The notes under the pieces: model-generated
What the model was told of the DNA's origin: nothing
The model's database searches: none
Seen by the model: only the letters and a program-made list of their open reading frames with translations
Source of the DNA: Fibrobacterota bacterium
Lineage (GTDB): Bacteria; Fibrobacterota; Fibrobacteria; UBA11236
Reading direction: 5' to 3'
Length of the DNA: 53,237 bases
Assembly: GCA_028287465.1 (NCBI GenBank)
Contig: JAQBPO010000056.1
Span: 1 to 53,237 of the forward strand
Made by a program: the position numbers and the translations under genes
Shown: piece by piece, positions 25,948 to 34,921 of the stretch
Layout: each line of letters begins with the position of its first letter
Position numbering within the stretch: position 1 is the stretch's first letter

Positions 25948-27522
25948 CTAATGCCGCCCCTGCGCATCGATGGCCGACCCGCTCCCCCCGGGAACCCTCC
26001 ACATCAGCCGCCCCTCGTCCAACCGAGCCTCCAGGCGCCCTCCGCTCCTTCCGGCCGTTCCGGACCGCAGGCCCTCCCCCATCGCAAGCCCCGTGCTCCA
26101 CTCGGTCGGAAGGCATGACCCGGTATATTCCACTCGCGAAATCTTCTGGGTCGAAGGCGCGGAAAAATAAGCGTTCCCATACTCGATCACGTACAGGGCT
26201 CCCTCCGGCCCGATGGTCATGGCGATGGGATTGTTGAACGCCATCCCTCCGAACGGCTTCTTCACTTCCGATACTGCCTTGCCTTCCGCGTCCACGTCCG
26301 CGGCCAGCATCCAGCTCAGCTCCCAATCCGAGAAAAGCAGGGTGCCGTCGAAATGGGGAGGAAGCTTCACCTTGGAGGCGAGCGCGGGATCGTAGCGGTA
26401 TAAGGGCCCGGACATGGCGGTCCCGTCGTTGCCGCCCATTACGGGCCATCTCGCCTGGTCCGCGGACTTGCCGTCATGGCCCCAGGCCAACAGGGCGGAC
26501 CGGGCCGGCGGAAGATTCTTCATCCCCGTATTGAAAGGCGATGCATTGACCAGGTTTTCCGGATCGAAGGTGGCGCCTTCGAACTTATAGGCCAGGTTGT
26601 GCCCTCCCAGGAACGGCCATCCGTAATTGCCCGGGGTCTTGACGATGTTGATCTCGTCCTGGGCCGCAGGCCCTTGGTTGGCGTCGGCGCTGCCCCCGTC
26701 GGGACCCACCTCGCCCTCGAAAAGCCAACCCTTCCGCTTATCGAACCAAAGGGTCCAGGGATTGCGGAAGCCCATGGCGTAGATTTCCGGCCGGGTAAGG
26801 GCGGTTCCCGGGGGGAACAGGTTGCCGCCCGGGATGGTATAGGTGCCGTTGGCCTCCGGATGGATGCGGAGGATCTTGCCCAGCAGGCTGTTGCTGCTGC
26901 CGGAGCTGCGCCGGGAATCCTCGCCAGCGACGCTGTTGGACAGGGCCGCGTAATTGGTCGGCTTGGAATTGTCGCCGAGCCCCCAGAACAGGTTGCCCTC
27001 ATTGTCCCAGGCCATCGCGCCGCTGGCATGCTGGCCGTAGCCGACCGTGATGGCCACGTCGAGAACGATTTTCTCGTCCTGCAGCTTGTCGCCCGCCAGG
27101 GTGTACCGGGAAAGGCGGAACAGTCCGTAAGGCGGGATGTTCGGGAAGTAGACGACGTAGACGAACCCGTTGCTCTGGAAGGCCGGGTCAAGGGTGATGC
27201 CCATGCCCCCGCGGGTATTGTCCACGCGGACGTTGATCTGGACCAAGGTGGCCGCGGTCCTTGTGGCGGGGTCCCAGCGCTTGACCGCTCCGGTCCTTTC
27301 GATCCAGTAGAACCGGCCCTCCTTGTCGAACGTCATCTTGATCGGTTCATTCAGCCCGGGGAGGATGGTCTTGTCCAGGAAGGCGACCTTGCGGAATTCG
27401 CCCGCCGTGACATCCGCGCATCCGGGCACGGAATGCTGGGAGAAGGCGGGGCCGGCCCCGAGGCATAAAGTCAAGACGGCGACGGGAAGGAGGGATCGGA
27501 ACAGGGAGAAGGGATTTTGCAT
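25948..27522 (-). CDS. Secreted PQQ-type glucose/sorbosone dehydrogenase-like protein
   Basis: A 524-residue exported beta-propeller of the glucose/sorbosone dehydrogenase family, whose members oxidise sugars with PQQ. A signal peptide (MQNPFSLFRSLLPVAVL to AFS) starts it. The propeller shows LNEPIKMTFDKEGRFYWIER near residue 50, GGMGITLDPAF near 95, SLLGKILRIHPEANGTY near 215, MGFRNPWTLWFDKR near 252 and DEINIVKTPGNYGWPFLGG near 290. A C-terminal stretch of about 60 residues after GSCLPTEW is not part of the propeller. It begins at 27522 with AGAGGA eight bases upstream. It faces a divergent lipoprotein gene; the 274-bp gap between them has no gene I can support. Confidence 0.85.
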   Translation of the reverse strand: MQNPFSLFRSLLPVAVLTLCLGAGPAFSQHSVPGCADVTAGEFRKVAFLDKTILPGLNEPIKMTFDKEGRFYWIERTGAVKRWDPATRTAATLVQINVRVDNTRGGMGITLDPAFQSNGFVYVVYFPNIPPYGLFRLSRYTLAGDKLQDEKIVLDVAITVGYGQHASGAMAWDNEGNLFWGLGDNSKPTNYAALSNSVAGEDSRRSSGSSNSLLGKILRIHPEANGTYTIPGGNLFPPGTALTRPEIYAMGFRNPWTLWFDKRKGWLFEGEVGPDGGSADANQGPAAQDEINIVKTPGNYGWPFLGGHNLAYKFEGATFDPENLVNASPFNTGMKNLPPARSALLAWGHDGKSADQARWPVMGGNDGTAMSGPLYRYDPALASKVKLPPHFDGTLLFSDWELSWMLAADVDAEGKAVSEVKKPFGGMAFNNPIAMTIGPEGALYVIEYGNAYFSAPSTQKISRVEYTGSCLPTEWSTGLAMGEGLRSGTAGRSGGRLEARLDEGRLMWRVPGGSGSAIDAQGRH

Positions 27523-27796
27523 CGGTCGTTCCTCTTGGGATGTCTTGAAATGTCTTTGAACCGGTTGGTTACACCGGGGATACGCGGCTTGGTCGTAACC
27601 GCAATCCCGGGCCCGTTCCCGCGGGCCTGGCGCAGGAAGCGGTTTTCCCCGCAAAGGCCGTAACCATGAATCCCGAACCGCTCCGATCGGGCCTCGGCGC
27701 TCCCGGTAGCCGGCGTATTTTTCTTCCCATGTTACCGGCGGGACCGCCGAAACGATCAACCGGATCCGATCCGTCCGAACCCTCAGGAGCTTTTCC

Positions 27797-28390
27797 ATGC
27801 GCAGACCCATCACCTCCCACGCGGCCATCAAAGCGTTCACGGGCCTGGCGGCCTTGGCGGTCCTGTCGACCTTCACGGCCTGCAGCCATAATGCCATCAT
27901 GAAACCCAAGGCGGATATCCTGCAGTACGGCAATTACCGTTCCCGCGTGGAGGCCGCGCCGGGCGCCATGACGGGACTTTCCCTGAACCTGAACGGGAAC
28001 GGCCGCTTCAGCCTGGCCACCATGGACGGCGGCTGCTTCGTGGCGGAGGATTGGGGCGCCTGGAGCAGCACCCAGGAGGAACTCAGCCTGCGCGTGCAGA
28101 AATCCATGCGGCGCGCTTCCTGCTCTTCCGCCTGGCAGACCGTCCGGCGCGATACCGCCTTCATCTGCCCCATGCGCAGCGTGACCGATCGGTCCTTCCA
28201 GATGCTGCACGACGAAATCCGCCAGGGCACGGTCTGGACCGAATGGGAGCGCGAAGCCTCCCAAGGGTACGCGGAACTCGAACGCCTGAGGATGGAGCCG
28301 GAAGCCGATGCCGTCACCTTGAACTCGGAGAGCGATGGGGGCAAATCGTCCCCGGAGAAGGCCCGCGCGGGCGCTACCCGGAGGCGTTGA
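27797..28390 (+). CDS. Small lipoprotein of unknown function
   Basis: A 197-residue protein with a lipoprotein signal: a hydrophobic stretch (LAALAVLSTF) ending at cysteine after STFTA. The mature part has LSLNLNGNGRFSLATMDGG near 55 and three further cysteines near 75, 108 and 124 that could form disulphides; it may be a small beta-barrel or lipocalin-like domain. The C-terminus is polar and charged. A CAGGAG site precedes the ATG. It is divergent from the sugar dehydrogenase and convergent with the esterase. No family is recognised. Confidence 0.65.
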   Translation: MRRPITSHAAIKAFTGLAALAVLSTFTACSHNAIMKPKADILQYGNYRSRVEAAPGAMTGLSLNLNGNGRFSLATMDGGCFVAEDWGAWSSTQEELSLRVQKSMRRASCSSAWQTVRRDTAFICPMRSVTDRSFQMLHDEIRQGTVWTEWEREASQGYAELERLRMEPEADAVTLNSESDGGKSSPEKARAGATRRR

Positions 28391-28392
28391 AA

Positions 28393-28409
28393 GGGAATCC
28401 GGCATTCCC
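28393..28409. terminator. Short hairpin between convergent genes
   Basis: GGGAAT and ATTCCC form a 6-bp stem with a 5-nt loop in the 21-bp gap between the lipoprotein and esterase stop codons. No T-run is present; it may serve as a two-way weak terminator. Confidence 0.3.
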
Positions 28410-28411
28410 GC

Positions 28412-29920
28412 CTACTTGGCCTTGTATTTGTTGATGAAGGCCAGGAACTTGTCCCTCTTGATGCTTGTCGCGGCAGCCATATCGCCTACGGTATGGGGTT
28501 GGTTCGGGATGACGTCGAAATAGAGATCGGTGCTGCCGGCCTTGATCAAGGCATCGTACATGGCCTTGTTGTCCGTTACCGTGCCCCCTTCGTTGCCGCC
28601 CACGAAGATCTGCCAGGGGATGACGGTCTTGCGGATATGCCCCATGGGCATGGCATAGGGCTTCTCCGCCATGATGTCCTTCACCTTCAGATCGTTGCGG
28701 ATATTCTCGTGCTGCCGGGTCTGCCCGCTCAGGGAGACGAAGCCCGCGAAATTGGCGGGATCGAATTTCGCCTCGCCGAACCAGGTGGTGTCGATGGCCA
28801 TCATATGGGTCAGATAGGCCCCGGCGGAAAAACCGGTGATGAAAACGCTGTTCGGGTCCCCGCCGTAAGGTTCGATGTTCTTGCGGATCCAGATGGAAGC
28901 GGCCACCGCGTCCCGGATATAATCGGGCCAGGTTCCGGCCCCGATCAGCCGGTAACCCGGAGCGATTTCCATGACCCCGGCATCCAGGAACTTCTGCCCG
29001 AAATTGTTGTAGTCGCTCCCGAAAGCCTCATTACGGTCCCCGCCCGTCATGCCGCCGCCGTGGAAGTGGAGGACTACGGGCCAGCCCCTCGCCCCTCCCG
29101 TGCCCGGCTTGGGCATATGGATGTCCAGGATGCACGAATATTTCTCGGCCGCGTTGAGGGTGCCCGATTTGTACTGGATATTGGTGAACCTGAGGGCATT
29201 GAGCTTGAAATCCTGGGTGCCGCCGAACGATTCCACCAGGCGCTCGGCCCGCTCGAAACCCATGGCCACCACGGAGATCGTGTCGGCCGCCGCCGCCGTC
29301 TTGCGCAACGCCATGGATATCCCCGGCTCCCCGATCCTGCGCGCTTGCGGCGCGGCGGTGGCCAATCCGTCCACGTAAGGAAGGGTCAGGGTATGCCGCT
29401 CGGCGCCGATTTGCAAGCGCACCAGATAGGACCCCGGCGCCAGGCCCGGACGGAAGGGATTGATCCGGTATTCGCCGTCGCCGAGCCGTTCGTCCGCCGC
29501 CTGCAGGACGAGCCCCCCGGCCATGGTGAAGACGGAAACGCGGACGTTCCGCGCCGCCCCGTCGATCCGGAACCGGAGTTCGCCGCCCTCGGCCGCGGGA
29601 GCCGTCTGCCGCGATGGCCGGCCTTGGCCGCCGATGCCCGTGGGAATGCCCGCGAAGGTATAGACGCCGTTCGCATCCGTACGGACGGTCAGCTTACGGC
29701 CGAGCAGGATAACCTTCGCGTCCTTCAGACGGGCGCCGTTGGGATCGGTCACCGTACCCGTTATCGTAATCCCGGAACCTTGGGCCCGCAGCGGCGCGGG
29801 AAGGAAGGACAGGACCGCCAAAGCGGCCAGGGCGGCCAGCGTGCCCTGAGCGGACCTATGGACGATGGCCAGGGGTCCATGGGTCCGGTTTACTTTACGC
29901 ATCGGATTTTGGGTTCGCAT
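28412..29920 (-). CDS. Secreted alpha/beta-hydrolase (carbohydrate esterase-like) with regulatory-like and internal sorting-like domains
   Basis: A 502-residue exported hydrolase. After a signal region it has a carboxypeptidase regulatory-like domain (ITGTVTDPNGARLKDAKVIL near 52) and a segment resembling a type IX sorting domain (VRVSVFTMAGGLVLQ near 120, APGSYLVRLQIG near 160), but placed internally. The hydrolase domain from about 240 on shows HFHGGGMTGGDR (oxyanion region) near 280, the nucleophile elbow GFSAGAYLTH near 355 and a catalytic-type histidine in NQPHTVGD near 475. The substrate is likely an acetylated or feruloylated polysaccharide, inferred from neighbours. The start at 29920 follows GGAG. 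It lies 29 bp after the second ThuA gene. Confidence 0.8.
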   Translation of the reverse strand: MRTQNPMRKVNRTHGPLAIVHRSAQGTLAALAALAVLSFLPAPLRAQGSGITITGTVTDPNGARLKDAKVILLGRKLTVRTDANGVYTFAGIPTGIGGQGRPSRQTAPAAEGGELRFRIDGAARNVRVSVFTMAGGLVLQAADERLGDGEYRINPFRPGLAPGSYLVRLQIGAERHTLTLPYVDGLATAAPQARRIGEPGISMALRKTAAAADTISVVAMGFERAERLVESFGGTQDFKLNALRFTNIQYKSGTLNAAEKYSCILDIHMPKPGTGGARGWPVVLHFHGGGMTGGDRNEAFGSDYNNFGQKFLDAGVMEIAPGYRLIGAGTWPDYIRDAVAASIWIRKNIEPYGGDPNSVFITGFSAGAYLTHMMAIDTTWFGEAKFDPANFAGFVSLSGQTRQHENIRNDLKVKDIMAEKPYAMPMGHIRKTVIPWQIFVGGNEGGTVTDNKAMYDALIKAGSTDLYFDVIPNQPHTVGDMAAATSIKRDKFLAFINKYKAK

Positions 29921-29949
29921 GTGATACTCTCCGCTCCTTCGGTTACCGC

Positions 29950-31038
29950 TTAATAGATCAGGATCCGCCGGGAAACCGATCCGCCCACCGCTTCCAGGGT
30001 GACGGAATACATGCCCGCCCGCGCGAGCACCGGCGGGAAAAGGGCCATGCGGCCTCGGCCGGAAAAGGAATAGAGGGTCTCGCCCTTGGCCGATCGGACG
30101 ATCAGGCGGAACGCCCCGGCGGCATGGACCTGGACCTCCCGGCTGGACGTGGCGAAGGCGGGTCCCGCCCCGCCGGCGACGGGCGCCCCGCCCATGGAAA
30201 CCGGGTCCCGGTAGCCCGCGGCGAATTCCAGGGCGCGCAGGATTAGGCTGTGGTAGAAATCCGAATCCGCGCCCGCATCGGAATGGATGAGGGTGGTATA
30301 GAAGAATCGGTTCCCGAGGGCGTCCTCCCGGGTCCAGGCCACGGGGTGGTTGGCGCCCATTTTGTCGGTGAGCTTGGCCACCGAATTCTCGTCCAGGGTG
30401 TACAGGACCCGGCAATCCTTCCAAGTGGGCGCTTCCGCCGCATGCCACGGTTTCATGTCGAAGGAATACCATTCGTCCGATCCCGTGAACCTGGCGTCCA
30501 TCCCTTCCAGGATCGGCGATTTCGCGACCGCGGGATCGGTCGTGACATGGATGGTGCCGGGTTGGGACTGATCCTTATGATCGATGTACCACATCGAAGT
30601 GACGGAATCCCGGAACCAGTCCCATTCCCCCTTGGAATTGGCGCCGGTATTGTGGTTGCCGACTATGCCCTTGTTCCCCGCGGCCACCCATTGCCGGAAG
30701 GCCTTCTCGAACGGCTTGCCCAGGCAATATTCCACCCGGGAGAAATAATTGAAAACGACCACGTCGTAGTTCTTCAAGGTGGCATAGGTCATGGTGTCCA
30801 CGTTGCCGGCCACCTTGAGGGTGGCGAAGCCGACGGCATCCTTCATCTTGGCGATCTTGCCGGCCAGGATATCGCGCGGGCCCTTATGGTATTCCGGCTG
30901 GTTGTCGCCGTTGATGACCAGCACCCGCTTGTCCTTGAGAAGGCTCAACGGATTGGGCGCCACGGGAGCGGCATGGGCGAATGCCATGCCGAGGATCGCG
31001 AGGATACAGGGAACGGCCGGGCAATGGAGGGAGCGCAT
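29950..31038 (-). CDS. Secreted ThuA-domain protein with sorting-type C-terminus
   Basis: A 362-residue exported protein with a signal peptide (HCPAVPCILAILGMAFAHA). The ThuA domain is clear: KRVLVINGDNQPEYHKGPRD near residue 38, YDVVVFNYFS near 90, GNKGIVGNHNTGAN near 120, and the conserved HPVAWTRE and FYTTLIHSDA segments near 230-250. ThuA proteins are linked to disaccharide metabolism; secreted ones often accompany glycoside hydrolases. The last 60 residues (AFRLIVRSAKGETLYSF, then RAGMYSVTLEAVGGSVSRRI) match a type A sorting domain of type IX secretion. It leads a probable operon with the esterase gene. Confidence 0.85.
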   Translation of the reverse strand: MRSLHCPAVPCILAILGMAFAHAAPVAPNPLSLLKDKRVLVINGDNQPEYHKGPRDILAGKIAKMKDAVGFATLKVAGNVDTMTYATLKNYDVVVFNYFSRVEYCLGKPFEKAFRQWVAAGNKGIVGNHNTGANSKGEWDWFRDSVTSMWYIDHKDQSQPGTIHVTTDPAVAKSPILEGMDARFTGSDEWYSFDMKPWHAAEAPTWKDCRVLYTLDENSVAKLTDKMGANHPVAWTREDALGNRFFYTTLIHSDAGADSDFYHSLILRALEFAAGYRDPVSMGGAPVAGGAGPAFATSSREVQVHAAGAFRLIVRSAKGETLYSFSGRGRMALFPPVLARAGMYSVTLEAVGGSVSRRILIY

Positions 31039-31195
31039 GGGACAAACCTAGCCGTCCCGGCTTTATCGGGAAGACCGGGAAAGCCAGGCCCGGAATTCAG
31101 CGATTACGGAAAAAAAGCGGCAGGGTAAGCGGCGAAAATGGACCGCTTTGAGGAAAGGGTGCCGGGTTCCCGGGCGGCTCCGGCCGCCATCCGGT

Positions 31196-32926
31196 TCACA
31201 GGTGTGAATGGCGCGGGCGCAATGCGCGTCCGCGGAGATCGAAATCCCTGCCGGGCAGGACCCTGGGCGCGGCGGCTTCGGTCACGGGACCAAGAGCCGG
31301 TCCCAAGGCCGTGGGCGCGGCCTTGGCGATCCGGATGGGTATCGTACCCGTTACCTTGCCCCCTGCGGCGTCGCGCACCTCCACGGTCAGGGTATCCTCG
31401 TACGCCCCCTTGAGCGGGGCGCGATAGACGAGTTCCGGCAGGGTCCCCAAGGTGTCCCCGTTGCGCCGGGTCCAGAGGTAGGTCAGGGATTCGCCTTCCG
31501 GGTCCGAAGCATAAGCGCGCAGGCGGACGGAGTCGCCTTCCGTGATCGTCGCCGCGGAGGATCCCAGGGAATCCAGCACCGGGGGAGGATTCGGATCCAC
31601 GCATTCCCCGCCGGCATGGCTGGCCGTCCAGTAGGCCCGTCCCACGGCGTTGAGTTTGGCGCAGGGGAAGTTCCCGGAGGCCGGGGAGAAGCCGGCATCG
31701 GCGGCCAGGCGCGTGAGCGGGGCCGGTCCGGAGGAGAACAGGGAGAACTGGTCGTCGCTGCCCGTGGATTTGTAATGGAACCACATGGCGAGGGCGCCGC
31801 CCGCGGAGAATGCGTCCACCAGGCGCCGGGATCGCTCGGCCACCTGGCCTTCGGAAAGGCCTTGTTCGATGTTTCCGAACTCCGTGACCCACAGGGGCGC
31901 GGGGTTCCCTCCGGCCGAGAGCATGGCTTTCACGCCCGCCATGGTGGTGTCGAGGACGGCGCGCAGGGCCGCCGAATCCAGGAACGGCGCCCGATCATCG
32001 TAAGGGTAGACATGCAGGGTGACGATGTCCGGGCGGGCCGCGGCCGAAACCGCGGCGGCGGCGGCGAGCGCCTGGCGCAGGTATTCCCGGGCGGGAAGGG
32101 CCAGCATGCGCGAAAGCAAGGTGGTCTTCATGTCGTTCACCAGGTTCGGGAACACGCCCATGGAATTCAGGGTGTTGTAGTATCCGGCGGCCTGGAGTTC
32201 CAGGCGCATCTTGGTTTCCAGCTCTTCCCCCAGCTTGGCCTTGAGGTCCTCGCAATCCTCGGGGATGAAAAGGGATCCCAGGGCCACCACGGCATCGGGA
32301 TCCTCGTTCTTGATCACGCGGCGGTAGGCGGCGAAGATGGCCCCGTATTCGGCGGGGGTGATGGCCGGGAACAGGTTGGGCTCGTTGCCGATTTCCCAGA
32401 CCGTTCCCGTAACCGCAGGGATACGGGCCTTCTCGCGCCGGAGGGTCTCCACGATCTGCAGGCTCTCGGCCTGGATCAAGGCGTTCGCGTTGGGGCTGTA
32501 CCAGACGAAGGCGGGTTTGGAACCGCGGGCCCAGGAGGGCGTGACGTACCAGGTGGCCAGATCCTTGCCGTACTGGCTGAGCTTGGCCTGGAATTGGGCA
32601 TTGGTCTGCCCCAAGGCGTCCGTGCGGACATTCAGCTTGGCGGCCTCGCGCACCACGCTGAATCCCGCGGCGGGATCATTGACCGGATCCACCGAAGAGA
32701 ATACCGCCCCTTTGCCTTCCGCGTAATTGCCCTCGAGGGTATAGTACCGGAAACCGAATTTCGCCGCGAAGGCCGCGCCTCCCGTGCCGACCAGGCCGAA
32801 GCGGCTATCCGCGGTTGTCGCCGCCGTCCCGGCCCGCGCAGGGGTCTGGGTCGCGGCTATCGCCATCGCCGCGCCGAAAAGGAAGTTACCGAAGGACTTG
32901 GAGGGGAACTTGAAGAAGGACTTCAT
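31196..32926 (-). CDS. Secreted clan GH-A glycoside hydrolase with C-terminal Ig-like domain
   Basis: A 576-residue exported enzyme with a signal peptide (FGNFLFGAAMAIAATQTPARA). A TIM-barrel hydrolase is inferred from the acid/base motif TVWEIGNEPN near residue 179 and the nucleophile-type motif WVTEFGN near 344, a clan GH-A layout similar to GH39 or GH5-like families. DIVTLHVYPYDD near 300 is also typical. An Ig/PKD-like domain lies near 445-540 (TEGDSVRLRAYASDPEGESL). The C-terminus ends in a basic, odd stretch (DFDLRGRALRPRHSHL) that could be a sorting domain cut short by a frame change. The exact family and substrate are unsure. It sits 127 bp after the GH44 gene. Confidence 0.8.
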   Translation of the reverse strand: MKSFFKFPSKSFGNFLFGAAMAIAATQTPARAGTAATTADSRFGLVGTGGAAFAAKFGFRYYTLEGNYAEGKGAVFSSVDPVNDPAAGFSVVREAAKLNVRTDALGQTNAQFQAKLSQYGKDLATWYVTPSWARGSKPAFVWYSPNANALIQAESLQIVETLRREKARIPAVTGTVWEIGNEPNLFPAITPAEYGAIFAAYRRVIKNEDPDAVVALGSLFIPEDCEDLKAKLGEELETKMRLELQAAGYYNTLNSMGVFPNLVNDMKTTLLSRMLALPAREYLRQALAAAAAVSAAARPDIVTLHVYPYDDRAPFLDSAALRAVLDTTMAGVKAMLSAGGNPAPLWVTEFGNIEQGLSEGQVAERSRRLVDAFSAGGALAMWFHYKSTGSDDQFSLFSSGPAPLTRLAADAGFSPASGNFPCAKLNAVGRAYWTASHAGGECVDPNPPPVLDSLGSSAATITEGDSVRLRAYASDPEGESLTYLWTRRNGDTLGTLPELVYRAPLKGAYEDTLTVEVRDAAGGKVTGTIPIRIAKAAPTALGPALGPVTEAAAPRVLPGRDFDLRGRALRPRHSHL

Positions 32927-33052
32927 CTTCCCAGTCTACGGGCCGGGGGGATGTCCAGACAAGCTCATGGGCCGGGCTTAAGCGGGGACGCCGTGTCCCT
33001 GGGGTGTCGCCCCCAGGGCCTTTGCCGGGGCGCTCTGGGGCTTTTTACCCGA

Positions 33053-34849
33053 TTAGGGGACGAAAAACGGCACCGGAGAGGTCCGTTCCCGGCTTCTCCG
33101 GGGCGAAGGCAAGGAACGGCCATTCGGAAGAAAGGCGGGGAACAGGAATGGCTTTACCGCGCTCGAACCTTCCGCAAGGGGATTCCTCAGGGCGGCCGGC
33201 AAGGCTCCCGTGGTCTTGATCGTGAAATGGTACGCGGAGAGGGGCGGCAGCGAATAGGCGAAGACGTTGCCGGTTACCGAAGCGATGGCGGCTTTCTCCG
33301 TGAGCGCGGCTCCTCCCTTATCGAACCCGAAAGCCTTGCCCTGCGCCAGAGGCACCGGCGAGGAAACCGTGAAGGTCCCGCGCACCGTCTCGGTCGCGTT
33401 CTTGTTGATGGCGATGATATGCACCTCGTCCCCGGCGGGATTGTAGGAAGCGTACACCGAGGCGTTCTCCTTGTCGGACGGGACCGCCGCCGCGGACATG
33501 GATCCGAAGCTGCCGCCCTTGCCATCGTAATTCCTGAAAAGCCGGAAGGCGGAGGCCACGAATACGGGCTTCTCGGCCAGCTGCCAGAAGTTGGCCGCAT
33601 ACACTCCCGTCGCCGCCAGCACCCCGAGGAAATCCGCCTCCGCCAGACCGCCGCTTATCTGGTCGGCGGCGCCGTAATTGTATTCCGTGATCGCCAGGCG
33701 CGTGCCCGGATTCCATTTCCGGATGGACTCGAGGATGCGGGGGAGGAGATTGACGGGGCCTGGAGCGGGGTCGCCGGGATTGGTCACCGGCTGTTTGGGC
33801 GTGGCCCACTTGCTGATCCAGCTGGATTCGACATAGGTCGAGTCCCAGAGGGATCGGGGCGCCTGGAGGCGGGCCGCGCGATCCTTATCGGTAATCGCAT
33901 CGGCGCCGTTGATACGATGGTCGCCCATGGCCTCGGGATACCAATGGATGTCGAGCACGTCCATGAGGCGCTTGCCCGCCTTGTCGGAAGCCTTCTTCAT
34001 CTCGTCGAGGAAGTAATCGATGTACCAGCCGTATTTTCCGCCCGCATTGACCGCCTTCCAGTCCGGCGCCCCCTGGAGATCCGCGAAGTCCCCGTACCCG
34101 TAGAATACCCCGCCGAAGACCAGGGCCTGGGGATCCACCTTCTTCACCGCGATGGAAATCCCCGTGGTCCTGGCGACGAGTTCCACGCAGGTGGGTTTGG
34201 CCGGGTGGATGCGCGGATGGGTGGAAGGCCACAGGCCCGGTTCATTGTCCACTTCGAAATGCTTCACGCCGCCGGCCGCCGCAGCGCCCCCGTATTTCCG
34301 CACCAGGAAGTCGACGAACTCGTCCGTATACACTTCCCCGTCGGCGACGTCCGGCGCCGCCGTGAAGGGCTTGCCTTTTTCGAATACGACCTTGGCCCAG
34401 CGCGCCGATGGGGCCGTCTCCGCTTCCGAAACCGTGCCCTTCTTGTCCTTGGAGACGTAACCCGCGGCCGGCAAGGTCATCACCGTGGACGCGCCCTGGG
34501 CCACCGCCTTGTCGTGGAAATCCGTCATGGCCTTGCCCGGGACCTCGCCGCCCCCCAGGAACGAGTCGCTCGAGTTCTGGTAATCGGTGCCGGCATGGGA
34601 AGCGTTGTTCTCCCAGTTGTATCCCGTGAGGCGGTTGCCGCCGGACCTGCGGAAGGTGACGCCGTCCGCGGCGGTGAGTTCATCCGAATTGGATCCGAAG
34701 ATGAGCGGGCTGATGGGGCGGTTTTCCCCGGCCAGATCGATCTGGAAGGAGACCGGGATCTCGGCCGCGGCCCTTGCGGCCGCTCCGGCAAGGACGGTCC
34801 CGATCAGGATGCGGGAAAAAAGCGAACCGGATTGCGCGTGTCCCCGCAT
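33053..34849 (-). CDS. Secreted GH44 endoglucanase/xyloglucanase
   Basis: A 598-residue exported enzyme of glycoside hydrolase family 44, which cleaves cellulose-type beta-1,4-glucans and xyloglucan. The family signature is strong: SPLIFGSNSDEL near 47, RRSGGNRLTGYNWENNASHA near 67, then KHFEVDNEPGLW near 196 (acid/base E) and AITEYNYGAADQISGG near 383 (nucleophile E). A C-terminal beta-sandwich (VSSPVPLAQGKAFGF near 490; SLPPLSAYHFTI near 535) follows as in known GH44 proteins. The last 35 residues are proline- and arginine-rich with no clear fold. The start has GGGAGG just upstream. Gap to the fibro-slime gene is 72 bp. Confidence 0.9.
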   Translation of the reverse strand: MRGHAQSGSLFSRILIGTVLAGAAARAAAEIPVSFQIDLAGENRPISPLIFGSNSDELTAADGVTFRRSGGNRLTGYNWENNASHAGTDYQNSSDSFLGGGEVPGKAMTDFHDKAVAQGASTVMTLPAAGYVSKDKKGTVSEAETAPSARWAKVVFEKGKPFTAAPDVADGEVYTDEFVDFLVRKYGGAAAAGGVKHFEVDNEPGLWPSTHPRIHPAKPTCVELVARTTGISIAVKKVDPQALVFGGVFYGYGDFADLQGAPDWKAVNAGGKYGWYIDYFLDEMKKASDKAGKRLMDVLDIHWYPEAMGDHRINGADAITDKDRAARLQAPRSLWDSTYVESSWISKWATPKQPVTNPGDPAPGPVNLLPRILESIRKWNPGTRLAITEYNYGAADQISGGLAEADFLGVLAATGVYAANFWQLAEKPVFVASAFRLFRNYDGKGGSFGSMSAAAVPSDKENASVYASYNPAGDEVHIIAINKNATETVRGTFTVSSPVPLAQGKAFGFDKGGAALTEKAAIASVTGNVFAYSLPPLSAYHFTIKTTGALPAALRNPLAEGSSAVKPFLFPAFLPNGRSLPSPRRSRERTSPVPFFVP

Positions 34850-34921
34850 GTCGACCTCCCGAGGCGGCCACCCGGCCGCGTCGCCTAATTGTAGCGGAAA
34901 AGGCCATGGATTGCCCGCGGA

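Noticed and set aside
31124-31131. CGCTTACC half-site at -86 of the second ThuA gene as a fourth operator
   Set aside because: It is in the opposite orientation to the invariant half-site and lacks the second arm.
31208-34888. A very long open frame on the plus strand opposite the two glycosidase genes
   Set aside because: It is antisense to two strongly supported enzymes and contains no recognisable motif or signal. GC-rich codon use leaves the opposite strand open.
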